Source of the DNA: JANMAT01 sp031359995
GTDB lineage: Bacteria > Actinomycetota > Acidimicrobiia > Acidimicrobiales > Ilumatobacteraceae
Length of the DNA: 64,000 bases
Assembly (NCBI GenBank): GCA_031359995.1
Contig: JANMAT010000196.1
Coordinates: 1 to 64,000, forward strand
Direction: 5' to 3'
The notes below the pieces were generated by a model that had not been told where the DNA came from, ran no database searches, and saw only the letters and a program-made list of their open reading frames with translations. This document shows positions 43,340 to 51,887 of this stretch, one piece after another. Position numbers and translations under genes: made by a program. Positions within the stretch are counted from its first letter, which is position 1. Each line of letters starts with the position of its first letter.

Positions 43340-44890
43340 GTGTACGCAGGCAGGCACGCCCAGGAACGGGCCGATCAACCGGCCATCATCATGGCCGGCA
43401 CCGGCGAGGTGGTGACCTACGGCGAGTACGAGGCCCGCACGAACCGCTTGGCCCACCTGCTGCGGGCCCAGGGTCTGCGCCCGGGCGACCACTACGCCAT
43501 CCTCATGGAGAACGACGTCCACTACCTGGAGTCGTGTGGGGCAGGCGAGCGGGCCGGGCTCTCCTACACGCCGATCAACTCGCACCTGACCCCCGACGAG
43601 GTCGCCTACATCCTGGACAACAGCGAGTCGCAGGTTCTCATCACTTCGACGGCGCTGCGCAACGTGGCCACCGCGGCCATGGCCCAGGCACCGAACGTGA
43701 AGCTCGGCCTGATCGTGGACCCCACCGGCGACGACGGCGCGTTCGTGAGCTACCCCGAGGCCACCGCGGCGTTCCCGGCCACCCCCATCGACGACGAGCG
43801 GCTCGGCGGGCCGATGCTCTACTCGTCGGGCACCACCGGGCGCCCGAAGGGGATCCTGCGCCTGCTGCCCGACATCGCACCGTCCGAGGCGGCGGCGCTC
43901 TCGAACTTCCTCATCGTGCAGTGGCAGTACCGCGAGGGAATGATCTACCTGTCACCGGCGCCGCTCTACCACAGCGCGCCCCAGGGCGCGACGGGCAACA
44001 CCATCCGCATGGGCGGCACCGTGATCGTGATGGAGCGCTTCGACCCCGAGCAGTTCCTCGCGCTGGTGGAGAAGTACCGGGCCACGCACAGCCAGATGGT
44101 GCCCACCATGTTCAGCCGCCTGCTGAAGCTGCCCGACGACGTGAAGCACCGCTACGACCTGTCGTCGCTCGAGTTCGTGGTGCACGCCGCCGCGCCCTGC
44201 CCGGTGCCGGTGAAGGAGGCGATGATCGAGTGGTGGGGGCCGATCATCAACGAGTACTACGCCGCCACTGAAGGCATCGGCTACACGGCGTGCAACTCTC
44301 AGGAGTGGCTGGCCCACAAGGGCACCGTGGGGCAGGTGAAGCTCGGCGAGCTCCACATCCTCGACGACGACTTCGCAGAGTGCCCGAACGGCACGCCCGG
44401 CACCATCTTCTTCAAGCCGCCCGGCCAGCTGCGCTACTGGCACGACGACCAGAAGGTGAAGGACAACAGCACGCCCGACGGTGCCATGGTGACGGTGGGC
44501 GATGTGGGCTACGTGGACGACGACGGTTGGCTGTTCCTGACCGACCGCAAGACGTTCATGATCATCTCCGGCGGCGTGAACGTCTATCCGCAGGAGACCG
44601 AGAACCTGCTCATCACCCACCCGAAGGTCGCCGACGTGGCCGTGTTCGGCGTACCCAACGTCGATCTCGGCGAAGAGGTGAAGGCGGTGGTGGAGCCCAT
44701 GCCCGGCGTGGAGCCCACGCCCGAGCTGGCCGCCGAGCTCATCGCCTTCTGCCAGCAGCACCTGTCGCGCCAGAAGTGCCCGCGCTCGGTCGATTTCGAG
44801 GCCCAGCTGCCTCGCCTGCCCACCGGCAAGCTGTACAAGCGGGTGCTACGCGACAAGTACTGGGGCGACAAGCAGACCCGCATCGTGTGA
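43340..44890 (+). CDS. Acyl-CoA synthetase (AMP-binding), 516 aa
   Basis: GTG at 43340 follows GGAGAAGGGGG. The P-loop-like motif LYSSGTTGRPKGIL near residue 157 and the adenylate motifs YYAATEGIGYT near 310 and GYVDDDGWLFLTDRKTFMI near 393 are conserved, with the catalytic lysine in RLPTGKLYKRVLRD near the end. The subgroup resembles the FadD-type ligases of actinobacterial lipid and steroid side-chain catabolism. The product is an acyl-CoA for beta-oxidation. A truncated MetE-like gene begins 37 bases downstream and a P450 gene follows. Confidence 0.93.
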   Translation: MYAGRHAQERADQPAIIMAGTGEVVTYGEYEARTNRLAHLLRAQGLRPGDHYAILMENDVHYLESCGAGERAGLSYTPINSHLTPDEVAYILDNSESQVLITSTALRNVATAAMAQAPNVKLGLIVDPTGDDGAFVSYPEATAAFPATPIDDERLGGPMLYSSGTTGRPKGILRLLPDIAPSEAAALSNFLIVQWQYREGMIYLSPAPLYHSAPQGATGNTIRMGGTVIVMERFDPEQFLALVEKYRATHSQMVPTMFSRLLKLPDDVKHRYDLSSLEFVVHAAAPCPVPVKEAMIEWWGPIINEYYAATEGIGYTACNSQEWLAHKGTVGQVKLGELHILDDDFAECPNGTPGTIFFKPPGQLRYWHDDQKVKDNSTPDGAMVTVGDVGYVDDDGWLFLTDRKTFMIISGGVNVYPQETENLLITHPKVADVAVFGVPNVDLGEEVKAVVEPMPGVEPTPELAAELIAFCQQHLSRQKCPRSVDFEAQLPRLPTGKLYKRVLRDKYWGDKQTRIV

Positions 44891-44926
44891 GTCCCCGCCG
44901 CCGTCCGGGGCGGCCGCGGCACCGAC

Positions 44927-45649
44927 GTGGTGAAGGAGGGCGAGCAGGGTCGCGGGAGCTTCTTCACGTTCGTGCGCGACCGGATGGACGGCTTCGCCGA
45001 CGGCCCCGGCGAAGCCCGCGTCTTGCGCGACTTCGTGGAGCTCCCCTCGGTCGCCGCGCTGACGTGGGTGCGGCAGCCCCGCACGGACGCGGTGGGCCTG
45101 CGGCGCGTGCCGGGCTGCGTCGGGCCGGTCGTGTGGCGGGGCCCGGCGGCCATCGACCGTGAGCTGGCCCGATTCGACGCCGCGGCGGCCGCCCACCACG
45201 CCGGCGAGCGCTTCCTGACCCTGCCGTCACCCGGCATCGTGGCGTCGGCGATGGCGAACCATCACGACGCCACGCTCGACGAGTACGTCGACGCCGTCGC
45301 CGCCGCGCTGGCCGAGGCGCAGGTCGGTTCGCTCGTGCTGGCGCTGGCCAACCCCCGCCACGCCCACGAGGTGCGCCTGCTCGGCGACGAGCGCCCGCGC
45401 CGGTTCCGCGTCGTGGCCGGCGTGATCGAGACGACCCACAACTACGTGGAGCACCCCGAGGTGGTGGCCGACCGCATCGGGCGCGTCGTCGAGGCCGTGG
45501 GCGACCGGTCGCTCGTGTCGGCCGGCACCGACTGCGGGTTCGCCACCGCCGCCGGCGTGAGCGACGTGGCCCCCGAGGTGGCGTGGCGCAAGCTCATGGC
45601 GCTGGCCGAGGGCACCGCCATCGCCAACGAACGCCTCGGCCTGGCGTAA
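44927..45649 (+). CDS. Truncated, internally deleted MetE-like (cobalamin-independent methionine synthase family) protein, 240 aa
   Basis: The frame opens at GTG 44927 (or 44930). Homology begins at EGEQGRGSFFTFVRDRMDGF, which in full-length relatives lies about 75 residues into the chain. It continues through FLTLPSPGIVASAM and YVDAVAAALA, then skips roughly 65-70 residues, and resumes at VGSLVLALANPRHAHE, VIETTHNYVEHPE and AGTDCGFATAAG. The missing middle contains the His-x-Cys zinc ligands of the barrel. The remaining protein cannot complete the TIM barrel or bind zinc in the usual way, though the last cysteine (DCGF) survives. The frame is open and codon bias is intact, so decay is recent or the product has a new role. 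The N-terminal truncation abuts the acyl-CoA synthetase gene. Confidence 0.65.
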   Translation: MVKEGEQGRGSFFTFVRDRMDGFADGPGEARVLRDFVELPSVAALTWVRQPRTDAVGLRRVPGCVGPVVWRGPAAIDRELARFDAAAAAHHAGERFLTLPSPGIVASAMANHHDATLDEYVDAVAAALAEAQVGSLVLALANPRHAHEVRLLGDERPRRFRVVAGVIETTHNYVEHPEVVADRIGRVVEAVGDRSLVSAGTDCGFATAAGVSDVAPEVAWRKLMALAEGTAIANERLGLA

Positions 45650-45702
45650 CGGGCACCCGCGCACCGTAGGATGGGGCAGGACCACTCTCTGGGGGGAGAG
45701 CC

Positions 45703-47010
45703 ATGACGTCCATCGACATCCCCGCCGGGCTCGACGAGCTCGACATCACCAGCCTCGACCGCTACGTGGCCGACGGATACCCGTGGGCGGCATGGGACGC
45801 GTTGCGCGACCACGACCCGGTGCACTGGTACGAGCGGCCCGACCACCCGCCGTTCTGGGCGGTCACGCGCTACGACGACATCAAGACCGTGCACGCCCAC
45901 CGCGACGTGTTCATCAACGGTGGGCCCATCCTGCGCATGGACACCTACGACGGCTTCGCCGCCGTCGAGAAGTTCAAGCGGCGCCAGGCCGAGCGCTACG
46001 GGTGGGACGAGACCGCGCCGATGGACATGGTGTTCCTGGACCGCTCCGAGCACCTCGACCTGCGCATGCTCACCATGCGTCGCTTCACCCCGGCGGCCAT
46101 GAACCGCCTGGCCGCCGATCTGGCCGACCTGGCCCGGCGCTTCGTGGCCGGGTTCATCGATCGGGCCCGGGCCGCCCGCGGCGAACCGCTCGACCTGGTG
46201 AGCAACCTGTCGGTGGGGGTGCCACTGGCCGCCATCTGCGGGCTGATGGGCCTGCCCGAGAGCGACTGGACGCGCATCCTGGGGTGGACCGACATCCTCG
46301 CCTTCCCCGGCGTGGCCAACCTGCGGGCTACGGCGAACGAGACGCCCAGCGACCTACGGCGCCGCCTCGGCCGCGAGTACCACGAGTACCGCACCGAGCT
46401 CATCGCCCGCCGGCGCGAGGCGCCCGGCGACGACCTGGCCAGCAGCCTGGTCGACGCCACCGTCGACGATCGCCCGCTCGACGACCAGCAGCTGCACGGC
46501 TACTTGAACCTGCTCATCACCGCCGGCAACGAGACCACCCGCAACGCCATCACCGGCAGCGTGAAGGCCCTCATCGAGCACCCCGACCAGCGTGACCGCC
46601 TGGCCGCCGATCCCGAGGGCCTGGCGGAGACGGCGGCGGAGGAACTGCTGCGGTGGACGTCGCCCGTCATCCAGTTCGCCCGCACGGTCACCCAGGACTT
46701 CGAGCTGAACGGCACCGCGCTGCGCGCGGGCGACACCGTGGTGCTCTGGTACCCGTCGGCCAACCGTGACGAGCGCCAGTTCGCCGACCCGTACGTCCTC
46801 GACCTGGGCCGCACGCCCAACCCGCACCTGGCCTTCGGCTACGGACCCCACTTCTGCCTGGGCGCCAACCTGGCCCGCTGGGAGCTGCGGGCCGTGTTCC
46901 GCGAGCTGGCCCCCCACCTGCACCACCTGGAGCTGGCCGGCGAGCCCGAACGCGTCGGCAACCTGCACGTGGGCGGCATCAACGCGCTACCCGTCCGCTG
47001 GGTCGACTAA
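45703..47010 (+). CDS. Cytochrome P450, 435 aa
   Basis: ATG at 45703 follows GGGGGGAG. The I-helix motif is AGNETT near residue 270, E-x-x-R is EELLRWTSP near 310 and the heme loop FGYGPHFCLGANLARWEL near 375 carries the cysteine. FLDRSEHLDLRMLTMRRFTP near 105 is the conserved C-helix region contacting heme propionates. The size and sequence resemble actinobacterial CYP families that start sterol or alkyl-chain oxidation (for example CYP125/CYP142 relatives), but this is inference. Ferredoxin and reductase are not encoded nearby. Its stop overlaps by four bases that of the convergent aminotransferase. Confidence 0.95.
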   Translation: MTSIDIPAGLDELDITSLDRYVADGYPWAAWDALRDHDPVHWYERPDHPPFWAVTRYDDIKTVHAHRDVFINGGPILRMDTYDGFAAVEKFKRRQAERYGWDETAPMDMVFLDRSEHLDLRMLTMRRFTPAAMNRLAADLADLARRFVAGFIDRARAARGEPLDLVSNLSVGVPLAAICGLMGLPESDWTRILGWTDILAFPGVANLRATANETPSDLRRRLGREYHEYRTELIARRREAPGDDLASSLVDATVDDRPLDDQQLHGYLNLLITAGNETTRNAITGSVKALIEHPDQRDRLAADPEGLAETAAEELLRWTSPVIQFARTVTQDFELNGTALRAGDTVVLWYPSANRDERQFADPYVLDLGRTPNPHLAFGYGPHFCLGANLARWELRAVFRELAPHLHHLELAGEPERVGNLHVGGINALPVRWVD

Positions 47011-48716
47011 GGGGTCAGCGAGGCGGCGGGAAGGTCGAACCAGCGCAGGTGCTCGAAGTCGGCCGACAGGGTGCCGGGCGCGGGCTCGCACTGCTCGTCG
47101 GTGGACGCCGCCGCGAACACGGCGCGCGCCGCGTCCAGGTAGCCGGCCAGGGCGTCCTCGGTGGCGCGGGCCTCGTCGAGCGGGGGTCGCACCAGCGCAC
47201 CCGTCGCGGCGTCGTAGGAGAGTTGGGTGAGCCGCAGCGGCGGCTCGACCGGGCCGTTGCGGTGGCGCCACAGGCCGGTGGCCGGATCGAAGCGGTAGTC
47301 GGGCAGCAGCGTCCACCCGTGGGTGGCCACCAGATCGACGGCGGCCACCAGGTACCGGAACACGGTCTCGGAGATGAAGTAGTTGAAGCTGACCCGCGTC
47401 CATCCCGGCTTGATCCCCTCGCAGCCGTGGGTGATCTCGTGCTCGAACGCGTGGGAGCGCTCGATGTCGATGCCCAGCAGCCGGTGCCCGTAGGGGCCGG
47501 CGCACGAGCAGCCACCGCGCGACTGGATGCCGAAGAGGTCGCTCAGCAACGCCACCACGAAGTTGTGGTGCAGGTAGCGCCCGCTGGGTCGGCGGATCAC
47601 GAACGACAGGATCGACAGGCGTTCGGCCTTCTTGTTGCCGAGCACCTCGATGGCCGGGTTGGTCGCCCACGACGCCACCGCCCGGTGCCAGTACGACTCC
47701 TCGTTGGCCTTGATCACGTCCACCCCCACGGCCTGCTTCAGCTGGAAGACCAGCCCGGCGCGGATCGACTCGATGATGGCCGGCGTGCCGCCCTCTTCGC
47801 GGTGCACCGGGTCGTCCAGGTAGCGGTGCTCCGACGGGTTCACGTAGGCCACGGTGCCACCGCCCACCACGTCGGGCACGCGGTTGCGCAGCAGTTCGCG
47901 CCGCACCACCAGAACGCCGGGCGTACCCGGCCCGCCCACGAACTTGTGGGGGCTGACGAAGGCGGCGTCCTTGTGGGCCAGCGGGTGCTCGGCGCAGCGG
48001 GCGTACATCTCGATGTCGACGTAGGGCGCGGCGCAGGCGAAGTCCCAGAAGCTGAGGGCGCCGTGGCGGTGCAGCACGTCGGCGATGGCGCACGTGTTCG
48101 ACAGGATGCCGGTCACGTTCGACGCCGCCGAGAACGAGCCGATCTTCAGCGGCCGGTGGGCGTGGGCCCTCAGCTCGGCCTCGAGCCGCTCCAGGTCGAT
48201 GTGGCCGTCGGCGTCCTCGGGGATGGTGACGACGTCGGCGATCGACTCGCGCCACGGCAGCTCGTTGGAGTGGTGCTCGAACGGGCCGACGAACACGACC
48301 GGGCGCTCAGCGGCGGGGATGGCGGCCGACAGGTGGTAGCGGTCGTCGAGGTCGGCGGGCAGCCGCAGGTTCATGACCCCGATGAGCTTGTCGATGGCGC
48401 CGGTGGCGCCCGACCCGCAGAAGATCACGCACGTCTCGTCGTCGCCGCCGACCGCGTCACGGATGATGCGGCGGGCGTCCTCCCGCAAGCGGGTGGTCTG
48501 CAGGCCGGTGCCCGACGACTCGGTGTGGGTGTTGGCGTAGCGGGGCAGGACCTCTTCGCGGATGAAGTCCTCGAGAAACGACAGCGCCCGCCCCGATGCC
48601 GTGTAGTCGGCGTAGGTGATGCGGTGGGGTCCGAACGGCCCGTCCATGACCTGGTCGTCGCCGATCACCGACTCGCGTATGCGGCGCAGCAGGGGGGTGT
48701 CGGACGCGGTGCTCAC
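47007..48716 (-). CDS. Class V aminotransferase / cysteine-desulfurase-like PLP enzyme, 569 aa
   Basis: GTG at 48716 (translated as M) starts STASDTPLLRRIRESVIGDD. PLP enzyme features: ESSGTGLQTTRLREDARRII with FCGSGATGAID for the phosphate, WDFACAAPYVDIEMY with the ring-stacking aspartate, and SPHKFVGGPGTPG with the Schiff-base lysine near residue 262. GGCSCAGPYG near residue 395 provides a cysteine at the position of the desulfurase persulfide cysteine. The chain is about 160 residues longer than SufS/CsdA; the extra C-terminal part (from about 450) has no familiar domain. A desulfurase or selenocysteine-lyase-like role is possible; no Suf partners are adjacent. Confidence 0.85.
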   Translation of the reverse strand: MSTASDTPLLRRIRESVIGDDQVMDGPFGPHRITYADYTASGRALSFLEDFIREEVLPRYANTHTESSGTGLQTTRLREDARRIIRDAVGGDDETCVIFCGSGATGAIDKLIGVMNLRLPADLDDRYHLSAAIPAAERPVVFVGPFEHHSNELPWRESIADVVTIPEDADGHIDLERLEAELRAHAHRPLKIGSFSAASNVTGILSNTCAIADVLHRHGALSFWDFACAAPYVDIEMYARCAEHPLAHKDAAFVSPHKFVGGPGTPGVLVVRRELLRNRVPDVVGGGTVAYVNPSEHRYLDDPVHREEGGTPAIIESIRAGLVFQLKQAVGVDVIKANEESYWHRAVASWATNPAIEVLGNKKAERLSILSFVIRRPSGRYLHHNFVVALLSDLFGIQSRGGCSCAGPYGHRLLGIDIERSHAFEHEITHGCEGIKPGWTRVSFNYFISETVFRYLVAAVDLVATHGWTLLPDYRFDPATGLWRHRNGPVEPPLRLTQLSYDAATGALVRPPLDEARATEDALAGYLDAARAVFAAASTDEQCEPAPGTLSADFEHLRWFDLPAASLTP

Positions 48717-48760
48717 GCAGGGAACCTATCGGGTCGGGTCCGCCACCGGCGCTCCGCCGT

Positions 48761-49732
48761 TCAGAGCAGGCCGAGCACTTCGTCGTCGGCGGTGAAGTCG
48801 AACTGGTAGCGGTCGCGGCCACCGTCGGCGAACCAGCGGTACGAGTCGCGGTAGCCCGATTCGAGCCCGAACTCGGGGGTCCAGTCGAGGTCGCGCAGGG
48901 CCTTGTCGACCGACAGCACGGTGCCGCCCATGACGGCCTCGCCCCAGTGCACCAGTGGCGGGTTGCGGTGGCGGGCGAGGTCCATGGGCACGTGGATCAC
49001 GTCGGGCTTCACGCCCACGGCCCGCCCCATCATCTCGATGGCGCCGAGCAGGGTGGAGAACTCGGTGCCGGCCACGTTGTAGGCCTGCCCGGCCACGCGG
49101 TCGTTGCCGGCCAGCGAGGCCATGAGCCGGGCCACGTCGTTCACGTGGATCAGGTGCACCATGGCAAACCCGTCGCCTGGCACGAGGATGGGCCGGCCGG
49201 CCTCGAGACGGGCGAAGAAGATGGGGTCGCGCGTCACCACCGGGCTCATCGGTCCGAGCGTGTGCGACACCCGCAGCACCGTGGCCGGGAACCCGTTGCC
49301 GGCGTGCTCGGCCATCAGGAAGTCCTCGCACTGCACCTTGCCCACGCCGTAGCCCTTGCGGGGGTCGCCGTCGGTGGGGTCGTGGCGACGGAACGACTCG
49401 AGCGTCGGCTGCACGAAGCTGCGCCGGTACACCGCGGCCGAGCTGGTGAACACGAAGTGCCGCACCCGGCCGCGGAACAGCTCGACCATCGGCTCCAGGT
49501 CCTTCACGTGGTACGCCGTGTTGTCGAAGACGATGTCGAAGTCGTCGCGATGGGGGCCGAGCACGTCGTCGATGACGCCGGGCTGCTGGCGGTCGCCGTG
49601 GAGGCGCACGGCTCCGTCGGGCATGGGGGCCTCGTGGCTGTTCATGACGGTCACGTCGTGACCCCGGCGGGCCAGTTCGAACACGAGGTGGAGCCCGATG
49701 TAGCGGTTGCCACCCATGACCAGTGCGCGCAT
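48761..49732 (-). CDS. NAD-dependent epimerase/dehydratase (extended SDR), 323 aa
   Basis: ATG at 49732 starts MRALVMGGNRYIGLHLVFEL; GGNRYIG is the NAD loop and is close to that of chloroplast RNA-binding/isoflavone-reductase-like extended SDRs. FTSSAAVYRRSF near residue 95 carries the Ser, and the catalytic Y-x3-K equivalent is KGYGVGKVQCE near residue 127. VHLIHVNDVARL and GQAYNVAGTEF are typical late blocks. The substrate is likely a nucleotide sugar or small ketone. It lies 45 bases upstream of the aminotransferase on the same strand, so the two may be cotranscribed. Confidence 0.9.
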   Translation of the reverse strand: MRALVMGGNRYIGLHLVFELARRGHDVTVMNSHEAPMPDGAVRLHGDRQQPGVIDDVLGPHRDDFDIVFDNTAYHVKDLEPMVELFRGRVRHFVFTSSAAVYRRSFVQPTLESFRRHDPTDGDPRKGYGVGKVQCEDFLMAEHAGNGFPATVLRVSHTLGPMSPVVTRDPIFFARLEAGRPILVPGDGFAMVHLIHVNDVARLMASLAGNDRVAGQAYNVAGTEFSTLLGAIEMMGRAVGVKPDVIHVPMDLARHRNPPLVHWGEAVMGGTVLSVDKALRDLDWTPEFGLESGYRDSYRWFADGGRDRYQFDFTADDEVLGLL

Positions 49733-49849
49733 GACGGCAACCTACCCGCGCGTCTCCGCCGGCGATGGTGCGCGTCGGAATGGGACCACCGACCCTGACG
49801 CGTGCCGGTCGGCCGGGAGGACGATGGAGCTGATCCGAAGGGGGCTTTC

Positions 49850-50548
49850 GTGGAGTACGTCGACCGCAGCGGTGTCGGGAGTGAGGGCGGCGCGCCCTAC
49901 GACCACGACGTCATGGTCGACCTCGGTGCCGTGCGCCTGCCCGGGCGCCTGACCGTGCCGGCCGAGCCGGTCGGCGCCGTGGTGTTCGCCCACGGCCGCG
50001 GCAGCAGCCACCACAGCCCCCGCAACCAGCGCATGGCCGCCGCGCTGAACGACGTGCGGATCGCCACGTTGCTGCTCGATCTCCTGTCGCCCGAGGAGGG
50101 CACGGTGCGGGCCAACAACTTCGACATCCCGTTGCTCGGCCGCCGCTTGCTGGTGGCGACGCAGTGGCTGCACCGCCAGCCCGGTCTGGCCGGCGTGCCC
50201 GTGGGCTACGTGGGGGCCCACACCGGCGCCGCCGCCGCGTTCTGGGCCGCCACCGAGGCCGACGAAGACATCGTGACCGTGGTGTCGCGCGGCGGCCGAC
50301 CCGACCTGGCCGACGCCCGCCTGCACGACGTGCGCTGCCCCGTTCTGCTGGTGGTGGGCGGCGACGACGACCTCACCCTCACGGTGAACCGTGAGGCGCT
50401 GTTCAAGCTCCATTGCGAGGTTCGCCTGGCCATCGTGCCCGGCGCCACCCACTACTTCTCCGAGCCGGGCACGCTCGACGCCGTGGCCACGTTGGCGCGC
50501 GACTGGTTCGTGCGGCACCTGAACCGCACCTCGCTCAGCTCGCGCTGA
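49850..50548 (+). CDS. Dienelactone-hydrolase-like alpha/beta protein with His in place of the nucleophile, 232 aa
   Basis: GTG at 49850 has GGGGG seven bases upstream; GTG at 49802 is possible but has no site. The fold matches hydrolases of the DLH type: VVFAHGRGSSHHSPRNQRMA near residue 45, LLLDLLSPEEG, VGYVGAHTGAAAAFWAA near 118-135, VLLVVGGDDDLT and VPGATHYFSEPGTLD. Relatives have GASTGAAAA at the nucleophile elbow; here residue 124 is histidine (codon CAC at 50219-50221), so the usual serine is gone. The acid and histidine positions appear kept. The protein may bind ligands without hydrolysis or use a different mechanism. It overlaps the convergent LLM gene by 14 bases. Confidence 0.82.
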   Translation: MEYVDRSGVGSEGGAPYDHDVMVDLGAVRLPGRLTVPAEPVGAVVFAHGRGSSHHSPRNQRMAAALNDVRIATLLLDLLSPEEGTVRANNFDIPLLGRRLLVATQWLHRQPGLAGVPVGYVGAHTGAAAAFWAATEADEDIVTVVSRGGRPDLADARLHDVRCPVLLVVGGDDDLTLTVNREALFKLHCEVRLAIVPGATHYFSEPGTLDAVATLARDWFVRHLNRTSLSSR

Positions 50549-51887
50549 CCGGCACCCCCAGGCCGAGGTGGCCCCGCAGCGTCGTGGTCTCGTACTCGTG
50601 TCGCAGCACGCCGCGCTCCTGCAGCAGCGGCACGACGTCGTCGACGAAGTCGTCGAGCCCGGTGGGCGTCAGGTGGGGCGCCAGCACGAACCCATCGCAG
50701 CCGTCGCGCTGCACGAAGTCGTTCATGGCCTCGGCCACGAAGGCGGCGGTGCCGATGAACGTCTGGCGGCCCGTCATCTCGATCACCAGGTCGCGGATGC
50801 CGAGCTTCTTGGCCTCGGCGACCTCGCGCCACTTCGCCGCCGTCTTCAGCGGGTCGGCGTGCATGCGGGTGCGGCCCTGGATGATGGACGCCTCGGGGGA
50901 CACGTCGGGGTCCACCACGGGCAGCGGGCCCTCGGGGTCGTAGCCCGACAGGTCGCGGTTCCACAGCTGCTCGAGCAGCAGGATCGCCGTCTGCGGGCTC
51001 ACCTGCTGGCGCCGCACCACGTGGGCCTTCTCGGTCGCGTCGGCGGTCGAGCCGCCCAGCACGAACGACACGGCCGGCAGGATCTTGAGCTCGTTGCGGT
51101 GGCGCCCGTAGCGGGCGAGGCGGCCCTTGGCGTCCTCGTAGAAGCGCTGGGCGTCACTCAGCTGCGAGTGGCGGCTGAAGATGCAGTCGGCCACGCTCGC
51201 CGCCAGCTCGCGGCCGCCGTCGCTGTCGCCCGCCTGCAGGATCACCGGGTGGCCTTGTGGGCTGCGGGGCACGTTGAAGTGGCCGGTGATGTCGAACTGC
51301 GGGCCCTGGTGGCGGAACGCCCCGGGGCGGGCCGCCCGCAGGAACGCTCCGGACGCCTGGTCGGCCACCGGCTCGTCCAGGTCCCACGAGTCCCACAGCG
51401 CGCGCAGCGTGCGCACCATCTCCTCGGCCCGTTCGTAGCGCTCCTCGTAGCGGAGGAACCCCCCACGCCGGAAGTTCTCGCCGGTGAACGCGTCGGACGA
51501 CGTGACCACGTTCCACGCCGCCCGACCGCCTGACAGGTGGTCCAGGCTGGCCAGCTGGCGGGCAAGCTCGTAGGGCTCCCGGAACGTCGCGTTCAGCGTG
51601 CCGGCCAGGCCCAGGTGCGTCGTGACCGCGGCGAGCGCGGTGAGCACCGTCATCGTGTCGGGGCGGCCCACGGTGTCGAGGTCGTGGATGACGCCGCGCT
51701 GCTCACGCAGGCGGAGCCCCTCGGCCAGGAAGAAGAAGTCGAGCTTGCCCCGTTCGGCCGTCTGGGCGAGGTGCACGAACGAGTCGAACTCGATCTGGCT
51801 CTTGGATCGGGGATCGGTCCACACCGTCGTGTTGTTCACGCCGGGGAAGTAGGCGGCCAGGATGACCTGCTTGCGTCGTTCGCTCAT
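50535..51887 (-). CDS. LLM-class FMN-dependent monooxygenase (NtaA/SnaA/DszA family), 450 aa
   Basis: ATG at 51887 overlaps the preceding stop (ATGA). The family blocks are clear: QIEFDSFVHLAQTAERGKLDFFFLAEG near residue 35, HLGLAGTLNATFREPYELARQLASLDHLSGGRAAWNVVTS near 95-130, and GHPVILQAGDSDGGRELAA near 215. These two-component monooxygenases use reduced FMN from a separate reductase to oxidise chelators such as nitrilotriacetate, pristinamycin IIB or organosulfur compounds such as dibenzothiophene sulfone. It is the last of a three-gene operon with another LLM enzyme and an FAD/NAD(P) protein. No sulfonate transporter is visible. Confidence 0.93.
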   Translation of the reverse strand: MSERRKQVILAAYFPGVNNTTVWTDPRSKSQIEFDSFVHLAQTAERGKLDFFFLAEGLRLREQRGVIHDLDTVGRPDTMTVLTALAAVTTHLGLAGTLNATFREPYELARQLASLDHLSGGRAAWNVVTSSDAFTGENFRRGGFLRYEERYERAEEMVRTLRALWDSWDLDEPVADQASGAFLRAARPGAFRHQGPQFDITGHFNVPRSPQGHPVILQAGDSDGGRELAASVADCIFSRHSQLSDAQRFYEDAKGRLARYGRHRNELKILPAVSFVLGGSTADATEKAHVVRRQQVSPQTAILLLEQLWNRDLSGYDPEGPLPVVDPDVSPEASIIQGRTRMHADPLKTAAKWREVAEAKKLGIRDLVIEMTGRQTFIGTAAFVAEAMNDFVQRDGCDGFVLAPHLTPTGLDDFVDDVVPLLQERGVLRHEYETTTLRGHLGLGVPVSAS

